NCBI GenBank assembly: GCA_948567375.1
Contig: OX419757.1
Coordinates: forward strand, 10,540,001-10,604,000
Source: Lunularia cruciata
Taxonomy: Eukaryota > Streptophyta > Marchantiopsida > Lunulariales > Lunulariaceae
Reading direction: 5' to 3'
Length of the DNA: 64,000 nucleotides
The position numbers and the translations under genes are program-made. The stretch's first letter is position 1. Each line of letters begins with the position of its first letter. Shown in pieces: positions 33,301-44,234 of the stretch. The notes beneath the pieces are model-generated. The model was not told the DNA's origin. It searched no databases and saw nothing but the letters and a program-made list of their open reading frames with translations.

Positions 33301-34145
33301 GGTTCGAGTTTGAAAGCCAAAGAAGAAGTAGACATTGGATCGGAGTAGAAACCAATTTGAGATTTGAATAGGAAGATATGAAGAGGTGCATTGTCATTTT
33401 GGATCTGCAGGTTTGTAGAGTCATTAGGAAGAGATGCATTAAGAAGATAATTGTTGTTTGCTTCACTACTTAAGAGTGGCATTTGCGGTCAGATGTTGTT
33501 CAGTGCTCATAATTCTGAGAATAGATAAAGCAAAGTGTCGTGAAGCAATGCTCGTCGCTTAAGCTTGATTCCAAGTATCAACTTTGTGTTTGTGTTTGTG
33601 AGTGTGTGAAGAAATTCAAAGTGCAAGTCAGTGTGCTTGTTGGATGTTAAATTATGCAGCCTTGATCTTCATTCTATGTGTTTGATCTTGAGTGAAGTGC
33701 AATCAAAGCAATGCCTTGACAGATCTGAGAGGAATTGTAGTGTTGGTAGTATTCAACATTTGTGAATGTAGTGCGAAGTTGATGTGAAGCAATTTTGATT
33801 GAGGAAGTTGTGCCTTCAGTGGAAGGGTGGAACACAATTCTTAGGTGAAGTCATTTTGTAGTGAAGTGCCGTTTTTGGGAGAGCGTGAATCATCACAATC
33901 AAGATTGTTTGGAAAGAATTGAAGGAGTTATGATTAAGAAGTGTTAATTTGTGACAAGATTGCAAATCAGTGCTTGTTACTCTCTTCTGGGTGTAGTTTC
34001 TACCTGAGAGACTAACAAAGAACTCAAGAAGAACTACATTGTTATTGTTTGACTTTGTATTTGGAAAATTCTTGACTCGTATCTCTGCGGGAACAAACTT
34101 TACTTACCCGATTACCGCAAAAGTGATATTTGCCGGGTTGTCATA
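30376..34145 (+). mobile_element. Solo LTR B
   Basis: 3,770 bp, TGTGGTGCCCACATTTTTTG to CGGGTTGTCATA, flanked by perfect GTTAG duplications at 30371-30375 and 34146-34150. No primer site, gag or pol on either side, so it inserted as part of an element and was reduced to a single LTR by recombination. Target is LTR D. Confidence 0.9.
30790..33348 (+). pseudogene. LTR-encoded coiled-coil protein, copy B
   Basis: Starts ATG at 30790 (MSSNFPLQLRS, matched by MLSNFPSPLRS in C and MTSNFPWPLRS in E). Order as in copy C: Lys-rich N-terminus, AWNWNVSF at about 31041, a domain open at 31052-31624 with MKHQAVFFHKLFAGEP and LPPHYIVPFATHFYLGLNLL, an acidic region (31667-32149), a heptad-rich region (32331-33026) and a tail ending near 33348. 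Frameshifts near 31075, 32160-32330 and 33020 and several stops inactivate it. Lies upstream of the LTR's presumed promoter. Confidence 0.65.
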
Positions 34146-34150
34146 GTTAG

Positions 34151-34427
34151 AATCACAAGCCAAGTCTCAGGTTTAATTTATGAGAGACCAAAAGTTAGAA
34201 AGCTTATGATGCCAATGAAGGGCAGCAAACAAGTTCCATCACTTGCAGTGCAAAATTGTGCAATTCAAGATTGCACTTGGTAGCTAAAATCTAAGTCTTA
34301 AGCCAACTTTGGATTACTTTCTGGCCTAGAATTGGAATCTAAGCGTTTCATGGCAAAAATTGCTTCTAGCAATGTGTAGATGGTCCCAAGGAAGGAGGAA
34401 GAGAGTGAGTTCTACTCAATGGACTGA
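34151..34427 (+). pseudogene. Fragment of LTR D between B and C
   Basis: A 277-bp island of D's LTR gene: GCAATTCAAGATTGCACTTGG, then a decayed version of the Trp motif (TTTCTGGCCTAGAATTGG, WNW with a stop), ending WTEL at 34427. The next piece of D at 38223 continues DWRLVLGREA, which proves C inserted here. Confidence 0.6.
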
Positions 34428-34432
34428 GTTGG

Positions 34433-37400
34433 TGTGGTGCCTACATTTTCTGTTTTTTTTCAAAATAGAGAAGAAGAAGTGTACAGAGAAGTCGTATTGC
34501 GCCTCTATGGCCGAAGAAGGCAAAGAAAAGAGTCTTTGGGATGAAACCCAAAGTAAAGTGACTTCGGGTCATAAGGCAAAGTACTCAAAAATACCCTATC
34601 AGCATACAACCCAAAGTAAGGAGTCTTCATATCAAGGGGAGCTCAACCCGAGGCGAAGTCTATCTAACAACCTTTTTTCGGGGCGAGAAATTCAAGAAAG
34701 GACCGTTCAAAACCGGTGGCCCATACGCGCGAAGTACGATTGACAGTGACAGGTGCATGCAAGAGGTGTGATTTCTTGGTAGAAACTCAAAGTGAAGAAA
34801 GACTAAGAAAGCGCACTCTATAAAAATTGAGCTCGCGACGAAGCAATGTTGAGCAATTTTCCTTCGCCGTTGAGAAGTCATCCTACAGGTGATCATGGGA
34901 AGGGAAATAGAGTTGGAGATGCGCTAGTGTGTAAGGGAGAAGTCGCAAGAGTGAAACCGAGAGACAGTGAGAAAGCAAGAGAGATGGGAGGAGGAAAGAA
35001 GAACTCCAAATTTGTAGTGAGGAATCATGCGATTCGGAGGTTAGATGTAATTGCAAGAATAGAAGTCTTGAGCCGACTTTGGATTACATTCTTGGCATGG
35101 AACTGGAATGTTAGTTTTCCAAGTTTCATGACTAAGATCATCGAGAGCAAGTGTCTCAATGGACCTGAGGAAGAAGGGAAGAGAGGAAATCCGGCTTGCT
35201 GGAGAGAGTCGGATTGGAAATTAGTACTCGGGAAGGAAGCAGGCTCGGAGTAGGGGGCCACGTTCTTGGGGAAGGGAGAGGTAGCCGAAGAAACCCAAGA
35301 GGTGAGAGATGCATTCTTGTCAAAGCAGACAAAGAATGGGTACAAAGTCGAGAGCTACAAAGATCTTGTCAAGAGGGGAATTGTGAGTGCTTTGATGGCA
35401 ATCCTAAAGCCAGAGAGAACAACCTATGTGATGAAACACCAAGCGGTGTTCTTTCACAAATTGTTTGCAGGAGAACCGATCAAGTGGGTGAGGTGTTTCC
35501 ATGGGAGAACACAACAAATGGTGTGGAATCTGTGGGATAAATCACCTCCACATTACATTGTGCCGTTTGCAGCTCATTTCTACCTTGGGTGGAATTTGCT
35601 GAACTCGGCGGAGCAAACTCGGATGGTGTTGCATTTCCATCCTGATTTGAGAAATGAGGTTGATGTAGAGGAGCAGCAGTACATCTTGCAAATCAAAAGC
35701 ACCGACGAGTACTATAAGAAGACGGGGAAGAATGTGGAGATCAAAGTGAGTACTCCAAAGTCAAAGAAGAGAAGTTGGCAGGGCGAAGCCAAAGAGATGA
35801 TGAAACCTTGGAAGACCAGGAGAGGGAACCCAAGGCAAGGCATGGTGGTGATCGAGTTGAAAGCTGAAGACTCGGAAGGTGAAGCAGAGTGCAAGTCCAA
35901 AGATTTGGAACATGAGGAGGAACCCGAGCTAACGCTACAAAGTGGAAATACAAGTAGTGACAGCAATGAGGGTGGAGAAATGACATCGGCGCCAACTACT
36001 ACAGAGAAGGAAGAAGAAGTGCAGGCAGAAATCAAAGCCGAGGACAACACAAAGTTGGAAGATTAGGTACCCGGGGCCAAAGAAAAGGAGATCATAGTAC
36101 AAAAGAGAGTTTGCTTGAGATGCAAGGCGAAGTGTGATGCAGGTCTGAGTAACATGAAAGAAGAGGTGAATGAAAGCTCGGGAAGCAAGGCATCCGTGCC
36201 GATACAAAGACTACAGAGAAGAAGGCGAGTATTGGATGAACAAGAAGTGCGAAGAGAAGTTGCTATGCAAAAAAAGGTAACCCCGAGTGATGGAGTCGAG
36301 TACTTGTAGGAGGTGGTGTGTCCTCTGTTGGTGAAATTAGAACACAGGAAGAAGGAGATGCAACCAAGGTGTCCGAAAGTGAAGATTGTGTTGCAGGTCT
36401 TAGCAAGATTAGAAGAAGAGAACTCAGAGTTGAAGAAAATCATAACCTGAGGTGAGGAGGACAGTGAAGTACTACGAGCGGAGGCAATAGCAAAGACTCA
36501 GGTAATTGAAGACCTGAAGAGAGAAGTGAGTTATCAAGAAGATCTTGTTAAGAAGAGTGACATAGCAAGAGAAAGACAAGTAGCAGAATATGAGATCTTG
36601 AAGCAGCAGTTTGCTAATTCAAGAGTAGAACTTATCCATGCTATGGCGAGAGTAGCAGCAAAGGATCAAGAGCTCAATAGGGTGATGGAGAGCGTAGAAG
36701 AGAAGAAGCAACTCTAGCAAAGAGAGTTAGTAGCATGATATAGGGAAGAAGAGAGATTACGAGAGTTACTTTGTAATTAGGAGGAGAAGGTTGTACAGAA
36801 GGAGAAGGAGAAGGAAATGGTGAAAGCCAAGTTCAAAGCAGAATTGGCAATGTATAGGGAGGATTAGCTTGCAGATCGAGAGCGAGAAAGAAAAATGAGA
36901 TTGGAGTTGTTGAAGGAGATAGTCCTTAGGATGAACGCAATGTTGAGTATAGAGGCCAGTGTTCGAATTGAAGAAATGAGGCTGCACAAGTTGAAGTTGT
37001 TGGTGCAAGAGACGAGGCAAAGACAGGCAAAAGACATGGATTTGAATGCCTTGTTGATCGGTTTAAGAACTTGTGTAGACTGGAAGATCTTAGAAGTAGA
37101 AGACAATATTGCGATTAGATTAGACTTAGTGAAATTGGAGATAGATAAACTTTGGAAGGATGTTAGAGCCAAACCCGAAGTAGATAACATAGGAGTGCAG
37201 ATGTCTTCGGAGTTAGAGATGGAGACATTGGAGAAGAGTGGGTCAAGAGATGAAGGTTTAGAAGGGTTACCCACTAGTGCAATTTCAGATCAGGAAAGAG
37301 AATTGTTGGATCTGGTAGAAGAGGTAGAAGATGTGAAACCCAAAGATAGAGTAGTAGGAAGTAAATTTACTTCGGGTTTGGATTTGAAAGCCTATGACAA

Positions 37401-38217
37401 AGTAGACATCGGATCGGATTAGTAATATTTTTGAGATTTGAAGAGGCAGATATGAAGAAGCGCATTGTCATTTTGGATCTACAGGTTAGAAGAGTTGTTG
37501 TAGAACAATATAGTTGTTAGAACTATTGATTGCTTCACTACTTAAGAGTGGCATTCGCACAGAATTGTTGTTCAGTGCTCATTATTTCTGAGAATAGATA
37601 AAGCGAAGTGTTGTGAAGCAGTGCTCGTCACTTGAGCTTGATTTTGAGTATCAACTTCGTGTTTGTGTTTGTGAGTGTGTGGAGAAATTCAAAGTGTAAG
37701 TCAATGTGTTTGTTGGATGTTGGATTCCACGACATTGATTTTAATTTTGTGTGTTTGATCCTGAGTGAAGTGCAATCAAAGCAATGCCTTGATAGATCTG
37801 AGAGGAATTGTAGTGTTGGTAGTATTCTGCATTTGTGAGTGCAGTGCGAGGTTGATATGAAGCAATTTTGATCAAGGAAGTTGTGCCTTTAGTGGAAAGG
37901 TGTAACACAATTTTGAGCCAAAGTATTTTTGCAATGAAGTGCCATTTTTGGGAGAGCGTGAATCATCACAATCAAGATTGTTTGGAAACATTTGATGGAG
38001 TTGTGATTATGGAGTGTTAATCTGTGACAAGACTGCGAGTCAATACTTGTTACTCTCTTCTGGGTGTGGTTTCTACCTGAGAGACTAAAGAAGAACTCAA
38101 GAAGAACTAAAGTGTTACTGTTTGACTTTGTATTTGGACATTTCTGACTCGTATCTCTGCGGGAACAAACTTTACTTACCCAATTACCGCAAAAGTGATA
38201 TTTGCCAGGTTGTCATA
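34433..38217 (+). mobile_element. Solo LTR C
   Basis: 3,785 bp from TGTGGTGCCTACATTTTCTG to CAGGTTGTCATA, flanked by perfect GTTGG duplications at 34428-34432 and 38218-38222. It inserted into LTR D 287 bp downstream of LTR B. No internal element sequence on either side. Same family, orientation and length as B. Confidence 0.9.
34846..37422 (+). pseudogene. LTR-encoded coiled-coil protein, copy C, frame intact apart from stops
   Basis: From ATG 34846 to the stop at 37420 there are 858 codons in one frame with no frameshift and eight in-frame stops (35251, 36064, 36307, 36448, 36715, 36736, 36778, 36865). Against sister copies six of these are C-to-T or G-to-A changes (CAG, CGA or TGG to stop). 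Layout: basic N-terminus; FLAWNWNVSFPSF at about residues 81-93; MKHQAVFFHKLFAGEP about 196; PPHYIVPFAAHFYLG about 235; acidic Glu/Ser region about 330-405; heptad-rich coiled coil about 490-780 with LHKLKLLVQE and DWKILEVEDN; acidic tail. No known domain recognised. This is the best reference for the family. Confidence 0.7.
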
Positions 38218-38222
38218 GTTGG

Positions 38223-40499
38223 ATTGGAGACTTGTATTGGGAAGGGAAGCAAGAGATGTGATAAGAATCACCTTTTATAAAAAGTGTGATCTTGAGTAGG
38301 AGATTAAGGAATTGAAGAATACCTTTAATGCACCTTGGACCAAGAATAGGTACAAGGTAGACACTTACAAAGATCCAATGAGAGGAAGTATCATTGGGGC
38401 TCTAATGGTGATGGTGAAGGTAGAGCAAACCACCTTTACATGAAGCAACAACCAATTTTCTTTCACCAAATTTTTGTAGTAGAGAAGATGAACTAGGCAA
38501 AGTGTTTTTACTAAAGGACAAGGCAAATGATCAAAAATTGGAGAATGAATATGCCACTCCATTACTTTGTACCATTTGTGATATATCTCTATTTGAGTTT
38601 GAACCTACTCAACTTGGAGGAGAAACAAAAGATGGTTCACCTGGATCTTCATCAAGATGTAGATGCAAATAAAATACATTACATGGAGGTGATTCAAGAG
38701 GCAATGATTACTTTGCCAGAACTGGGCAAGAAAGAACGATGTCAACACTAAGCAAGAAAGGACAATGTCAACTCCATCCCAAAGCCAAAGAAGCAAAGTT
38801 GACCCAAGCATATGGTATTTCTGGTTCAAAGAAGGAAGAGTTGGAGATTAAACTTGATGCACAAGATGGCGGTAGTGGATTTATTGTCAAGCTCAGAGTC
38901 AGAAGCAGAGGTAGATTCCAATTGTGGGGACTCTAAAGAGGAAGAAGAGCTCACTCTAAAGAGCAAGGAGTCAAGCAATGATAGTGAAGGAGAACCCAAA
39001 GTCCAATAGTCAATGAAAGAAGCAGCTGAAGAGGAGGATCAAGAGTTCCATGCTAAGATTGAGCACATGGAGGGAAGAGAAACCCAATTTCTGGAGCTAC
39101 CTAAGGTGGATGTCCTAGAGAAACATGATGAAAAGAAAATATTGGTATTCCAGAGAGGGATGAGATCAAGAAGAAGTCTGTAGCCTGCAACTGTAGGACC
39201 AAGCCAGGCCATGGAAGATGAAAAAAAGCTCAAAAACTTGAAAACTTGTAAACTTGAAGGTAAGGAGATCAAGACTTTGGTGCAAGGCACCAGCCAAAGA
39301 ATTGCCAACCAAAGATGAAGACAAGGAGGAGTTGATAGGAGTGAACTACCTATCTAAAATTGTCTGTCCCTTACTATTGTAGTTGCAAAAAGATCGTCCA
39401 AAGGTGAGGGATGAATTCCAGGTGGTGAAGCATTTGAGCAATGAAGTCTTGTAGATGGAATGGTTGACTTGAGGTGAGGAAGAAACTAAAGTACTTCAAG
39501 TTGATGTGATGATTCAACGGCAAAGTTTAAGATTTGTAGGAGAGTTTTGAGAAGCATGGCAATATTCTGAAATATCAAGGAGAAGAATTGAAGGAGCAAA
39601 AGGTGCCATTTGAGAGAATAAAGGCAGAATTCAATAATGCTCAACTTGAGGTGATACACTCCAAGGCCATAGCATTGGTAAGTGAGTGGGAAGTGGAGAA
39701 GTTGAGATTGGTTGCAGCGGAAAAGGATTGGGCTTGGCAAAGTGAACTGGCAAGCCAAGATCATGAAGAAGAGAGGTTGAGGGATTTAGTCAAGAGCACA
39801 GAAGTTCAGATTGTTTGTCAGGTGGAAGAGAAGAAGATGTAGAGACAAAGCATGTGGAGGAGTTGAAGATGCTTTGGGAGAAGTTGAGAGAGGAGATGAC
39901 TCAGTCTTAGAGAAGAGGTTGGGATCATTGGAGGAGATTGTTAGTAGAGTGAAGGCTATGTTTAGTACTAAGGCCAAAGTAAGATTAGAGTAGTCTTGAC
40001 TGCACGAGCTGAAGTTGCTGGTGCAAGAGACTAGGAATCAAAAGGCAAAGGACATGGAAATGAATAATCTGTTGGTTCATCTTAGAGATAGAGTAGATAG
40101 GAAAATGTTGGAAAAAGGAAACAATGTCTATCTTAGGTTAGATTTAATCAGATCAAAGTCAGATGATCTTTGTAGTAGTTTGAAGGAGAATCTAAGAACC
40201 TAATGCAAATTAGTTGAAGCATTGTAGTAGTTTGAAAAAGAATTTAAGAACCTAATGCAAATTAGTTGAAGCAAGAGTGCAAGTGACTACAAGTGAGTTA
40301 CTTGAGTCAATTAGGAAGAGAAGGAAGAAGTAGTTAGAACAAAGAGGACTTCAATCTCAATTAAGACTGAAGAAATAATAGAGGTAGATGAACATATAGA
40401 TTTAGTAAATGAGGCATAAAAGTACAAAGTACAAGAGGCATTGGTAGAAGCATCAAGTGTAGAAGCTAAAGTAGAGGTAGACATCAGATTGGATTAGGC
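38223..40499 (+). pseudogene. LTR-encoded coiled-coil protein, diverged copy D
   Basis: Continues from 34427. Recognisable pieces: DWRLVLGREAR at 38223, YKDPMRGSIIGALM (about 38370), NMPLHYFVPFVIYLYLSLNLLNLEE (about 38545), an acidic region with SSSESEAEVDS (38880), heptad-rich stretches at 39588-39842 and 39900-40200 with LHELKLLVQE and DRKMLEKGNN. Stops and shifts are frequent. More diverged from A-C and E than they are from each other. Confidence 0.55.
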
Positions 40500-41299
40500 G
40501 TAACAATTTTGAGATTTGAAGAGGTAGATATGGAGTAGTGGAGTGTTTCTTTGAATCTAAAGATTTGTAAGTAGCAATTGAAGCGGTTTAGGTAGTTTAG
40601 ATAACTCTTGAGTGCTCTATTTATTTAAAGAAGTCATTTTTAGTGTTGTATATTCAATTTTGAAGTTGCATAAAGCAAAGCACTGAACTCAATGCTTGTC
40701 ATTTTAAGCTTAATTCCAAGTATCAATCATGTGTGTGTGTGTGTGTTTGTGAGTGTTTGGAGAAGTTCAAATTGTAGTCTGAGTATGTTAGAAGTTGGAT
40801 TCTATAGCTTTGATTTCCATTCTTTGTGTGTGATCTTGAATGGATAGCAATTGAAGCAATGTCTTGATGAATCTATGAGAAATTGTAGTGTTGGTAGTAT
40901 TCTACATTTGGTGAGTACAATGCTGGATTAATGCAAGGCAATTTTGAATCAAAAAGTTGTACCTTTAGTGGAGGAGTGGAATGCAATTCCAAGTCAAAGT
41001 TTCTTTGTGGTGAAGTAATCTTCTTTGAAGCAACTGAATCATCACAATCAATGTCAATTTGGAATGGATTTGAACAATTTGATTTTGGGTAACATTTACT
41101 TGTAGCAAGATTGAATTGAGTGCTTGTCACTCTCTTTGGGTGTGGTTTCTACGCAAGAGGCTAAAGACTCAACCAAGAAGAACTGTCTTTTAAATTTTTA
41201 CTTTTTACTTGATTTTTAACCATTCTTGACTAGTATCTCTATGGGAATGAATGATTACTCATTGATTATTGCAAAAGTAATACTTGATGGAGTGTCACA
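40500..41299 (+). repeat. R/U5-like tail of LTR D
   Basis: Non-coding; matches 8325-9087 at lower identity (GAGATTTGAAGAGG at 40510, GAATTGTAGTGTTGGTAGTATT near 40880, CTCTCTTTGGGTGTGGTTTCTAC near 41130, GTGTCACA end). Includes a (GT)n tract at about 40730-40746. Confidence 0.65.
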
Positions 41300-41690
41300 G
41301 TAACCTTTCTAGGCATATTGCAAGATGGATACTCCTCTTGTAGAATTTCACTTACATTATGTAGGTCCATAAAGGAGTGCAATATGGTAATGTTGATTTC
41401 CTCTCCAAGCACAAAACTCAAGACCAAATTGAAGATGTAAGAGATGAGTGTCATGACAAAGAGCTATTTCAAATGACAATAGACCAAGTAACAAGGTACT
41501 TGGAGGAGTATTGATACCTGTGCAACTTGCAATGCTCTCTAGGGATGGATATGGAACAACATGTGGTATTCTTGCACAAGATAGGATTGTATCAGATCAA
41601 GGGGAACTTGTTGTTCAAGTTGGGTCTAGATGAAGTAATTTTACACTATTTGGAAGCATTAAAGTAGGAGGAATGATATCATCACATTGT
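41300..41690 (+). pseudogene. RNase H / integrase remnant of element G1, last part
   Basis: Resumes G1 after LTR D: VTFLGILQDGY corresponds to the NVTGRIARW stretch of gypsy RNase H, and DKELFQMTIDQVTRYLEEY (about 41455-41515) to the segment before the integrase zinc domain. Ends about 41690, where minus-strand sequence of LTR H begins. The catalytic part of integrase is absent. Confidence 0.55.
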
Positions 41691-41699
41691 GCTTGGTCA

Positions 41700-43500
41700 G
41701 CAGTCTAGAGTCATTTTGCTTCTAGTTGAGCCCAAAGAACCCTTACCTCTTCTTTGAATTTCCCTTCCAAGTCTTGGATGTATGCTTCTCATTCTATCAA
41801 CATGGACTTAAATTGCTGAATCAATTGATGAAGCCTTTGTTCCTCCCGCACTCTCATTCCTACATCTAGAGTCTACTTTTGAGCCTTGCAATCCACCATC
41901 TCTTGTAATTTGGATAGTGTGTTGACTTGTTGATTGAGCCTTATTGCCTATTGATTGAGTTCTTGGTTCATGCATTCTAGCTCCTCCTTCTTTTGGAGCT
42001 CCTCCATTTGGCATTCTATGTACTTTTTTGCACTGATTATAACTTCCTTGTAAGTCTTCAAATGACTATTTCTGCACCATAATATCAACCCAAAGTATAT
42101 TGGCTTCATGTTAGACTTGCATCAAAGTTTTTTGGAACTCTCTCCTCTCGTCTTTTAGCTTCTAGACCAATTGTAGCTCTATTGCCATGTTAGGATACTC
42201 TTCTTGAAATTCATGGAGCTGCTCTTGAAAATACACCAATGATGAGCATACTACACTTGATAAGTAGTTGATTCCTTGAAATGTGCTCTCCTCCCTTTTG
42301 TCTTCCTCAGCATAAGACTCAATAGTCTATGTCTTTGGTCAAGGTCATTAAGGTCATACTCTAACAAAAGGTTCCAACGTCCACCACTTCTTTGACTTCT
42401 AGATTACTTTGGTCATCTTTTGGTCTTGTTGTGACCATTGAGCACACTTCATGAACATTTGGGCCTTTGTCGTTGCTTCTCCTTCTAGTTCCTCATCTTT
42501 GGTTAAGTCCATACATAGAGCATCTACACCCTCTATCTTGGCAATTTCCTTGTGAGACTCCCAATCCAAATGCATGTCTTCTTCCTCTATAGCCTCCTAT
42601 TGTACTTTGTTCAACCTCACTTTTTGTCCCCAAGTCCCTAGTCCACAATGTTAGTTTGTCTTCTTTGTATTCCAAATTGAACTTGGCTTCCTCTTCCTCT
42701 GCACCAAATTGACTATAGCAATCACTCAAAGGGGATTCATTTGTCATTTTGTCCTTTGTGTTGAGGGTGAGGCAACATCCTTGGGTTGGGACCTCTTCAT
42801 TATCTTTGTGACCCAAGTTTTCATTACCTTCTCCTACCTTGTCTTCATGAAATATTGATCATTTCCATTCATCTCCTTGATGTATCTCACCTCAATTTGA
42901 TCAACACTCCTATGCCAATCGGGATAGAAATGTGACACCAACCTCTAATGCTCCTCAACAATCATCAAGTTCAACCCAAAGTAAAGGTGAGTTGCAAATT
43001 GCAGAAAGTAATGGGGTGGTTAATCCATTCGCCATTGCATAGTCATGTGCCTCATCCTCTAGTAGAAGCATGCTGTCCAATTCACACTTACACCTCCAAA
43101 CATCCTGCGGAAGAAGACTACTTATTGCTTCATCACATATGTTGTACATTCTGGTTTCATCATTGCCATCCTTGCTCCAATGATGCTACATATCACCGGG
43201 TCCACATAAATGGTGACCTTATATCCATTCTTCTTCCATGGCTGGCTGAAAGACGCCTTCAATCATATTTTTTCTTCTGTGGGATCACACTTTTGATCAA
43301 AAGTAATTCCCATTGGGTCTCCTACATCCAAACCCAACATGAGTCTGAAGTCATCCTCTGTCCATTTAGTGGGATTTCCATGCTTCTCTACTTCCTCAAG
43401 TCCTTCCTCACACTTTTTGGCTTCAATTTTAGTCATCAACTCAACGAAACTAAGGTTCTAGTTCCAAGCTAAAAAGGTAATATGTAATTTGGTCAAGACC
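41700..43500 (-). pseudogene. LTR-encoded coiled-coil protein, copy H
   Basis: Minus strand. The Trp motif survives as FLAWNxNLSF at about 43480-43450; a segment matching PHYFLQFATHLYFGLNL-like sequence lies around 43000; an acidic region is at 42816-42493. A coiled-coil stretch (ELNQxAIRLNQQVNTLSKLQEMV, RVREEQRLHQLIQQF) lies at 41990-41780. Strongly decayed; frames shift repeatedly. The reading order agrees with copies B and C. Confidence 0.45.
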
Positions 43501-44234
43501 TCAAATTGGGCTATCTAACCTTCAAATAGTTGGGTTCCTCACAAAGATGGTAAGCATCTATTTATGGTTCTTGGTTTGCATCATGTTACTCTTGCTCTCA
43601 CAAGCTCTTGCAAAAAAGTAATCTGGCTACCTGCTCTTCAACCCTTCTACAATTTTTGGCCAGACCTAAATTTCTCTACCACAATGTTGTAAAATTGACA
43701 TTGGTTCCTTGTCCACTTTTATAGTCCTTTGACCTCCCATCATTCTTTGGTCATTCTTAAAATTAAGAATTCATGCCAACCTTATGGTTTTGTCTAGTCT
43801 CTTTTGAATATTGCCTCATGTGGTTCCCATATTTTTTGTTTTTTTTCTTATTTGTGGAGAAGAACTGTACAGAAGAAGTCATATTGCACATGTATGACAT
43901 CAAGAGGTGAAGAATGGTGTCTTTGGGTTGTAACCTGAGGTAAAGTGACTTTGTGTCAAAAGGTGAGGTACTCGGATTTGCCTTGTCAGCCTGCAACCCG
44001 GAGTAAGGAGACTTTGCCATGGAGTTGCTCAACCCAAGGTGAGATTATAGCGTAACAAATTTCCTTTAGGGTTGGACATTCAAGAAGGTACCATGCACAA
44101 AAATGGCTGGCTTATGAACGGGAGGAATTGATAGTGATAGGAGCATGGAGAAGGTGTGATTTCTTGGTAGAAATTCAAAGTGAAGAGAGACAAAGGAAGT
44201 GCACCACTATAAAATTCAAGCTAGAGATGAAGCA

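Larger units (their letters stand above)
29904..41299 (+). repeat. LTR D, solo, interrupted by LTRs B and C
   Basis: Pieces 29904-30375, 34151-34432 and 38223-41299 form one diverged LTR: start TGTGTTACCCACATTTTTTT, end GGAGTGTCACA. Removing all of it joins AAG AAA GCC AAT to GTA ACC TTT in G1's RNase H frame. The 5-bp target duplication itself is not visible (CCAAT before, GTAAC after), perhaps lost on one side. Net length is about 3.8 kb, as in B and C. It is more diverged than B, C or E, consistent with being older. Confidence 0.75.
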
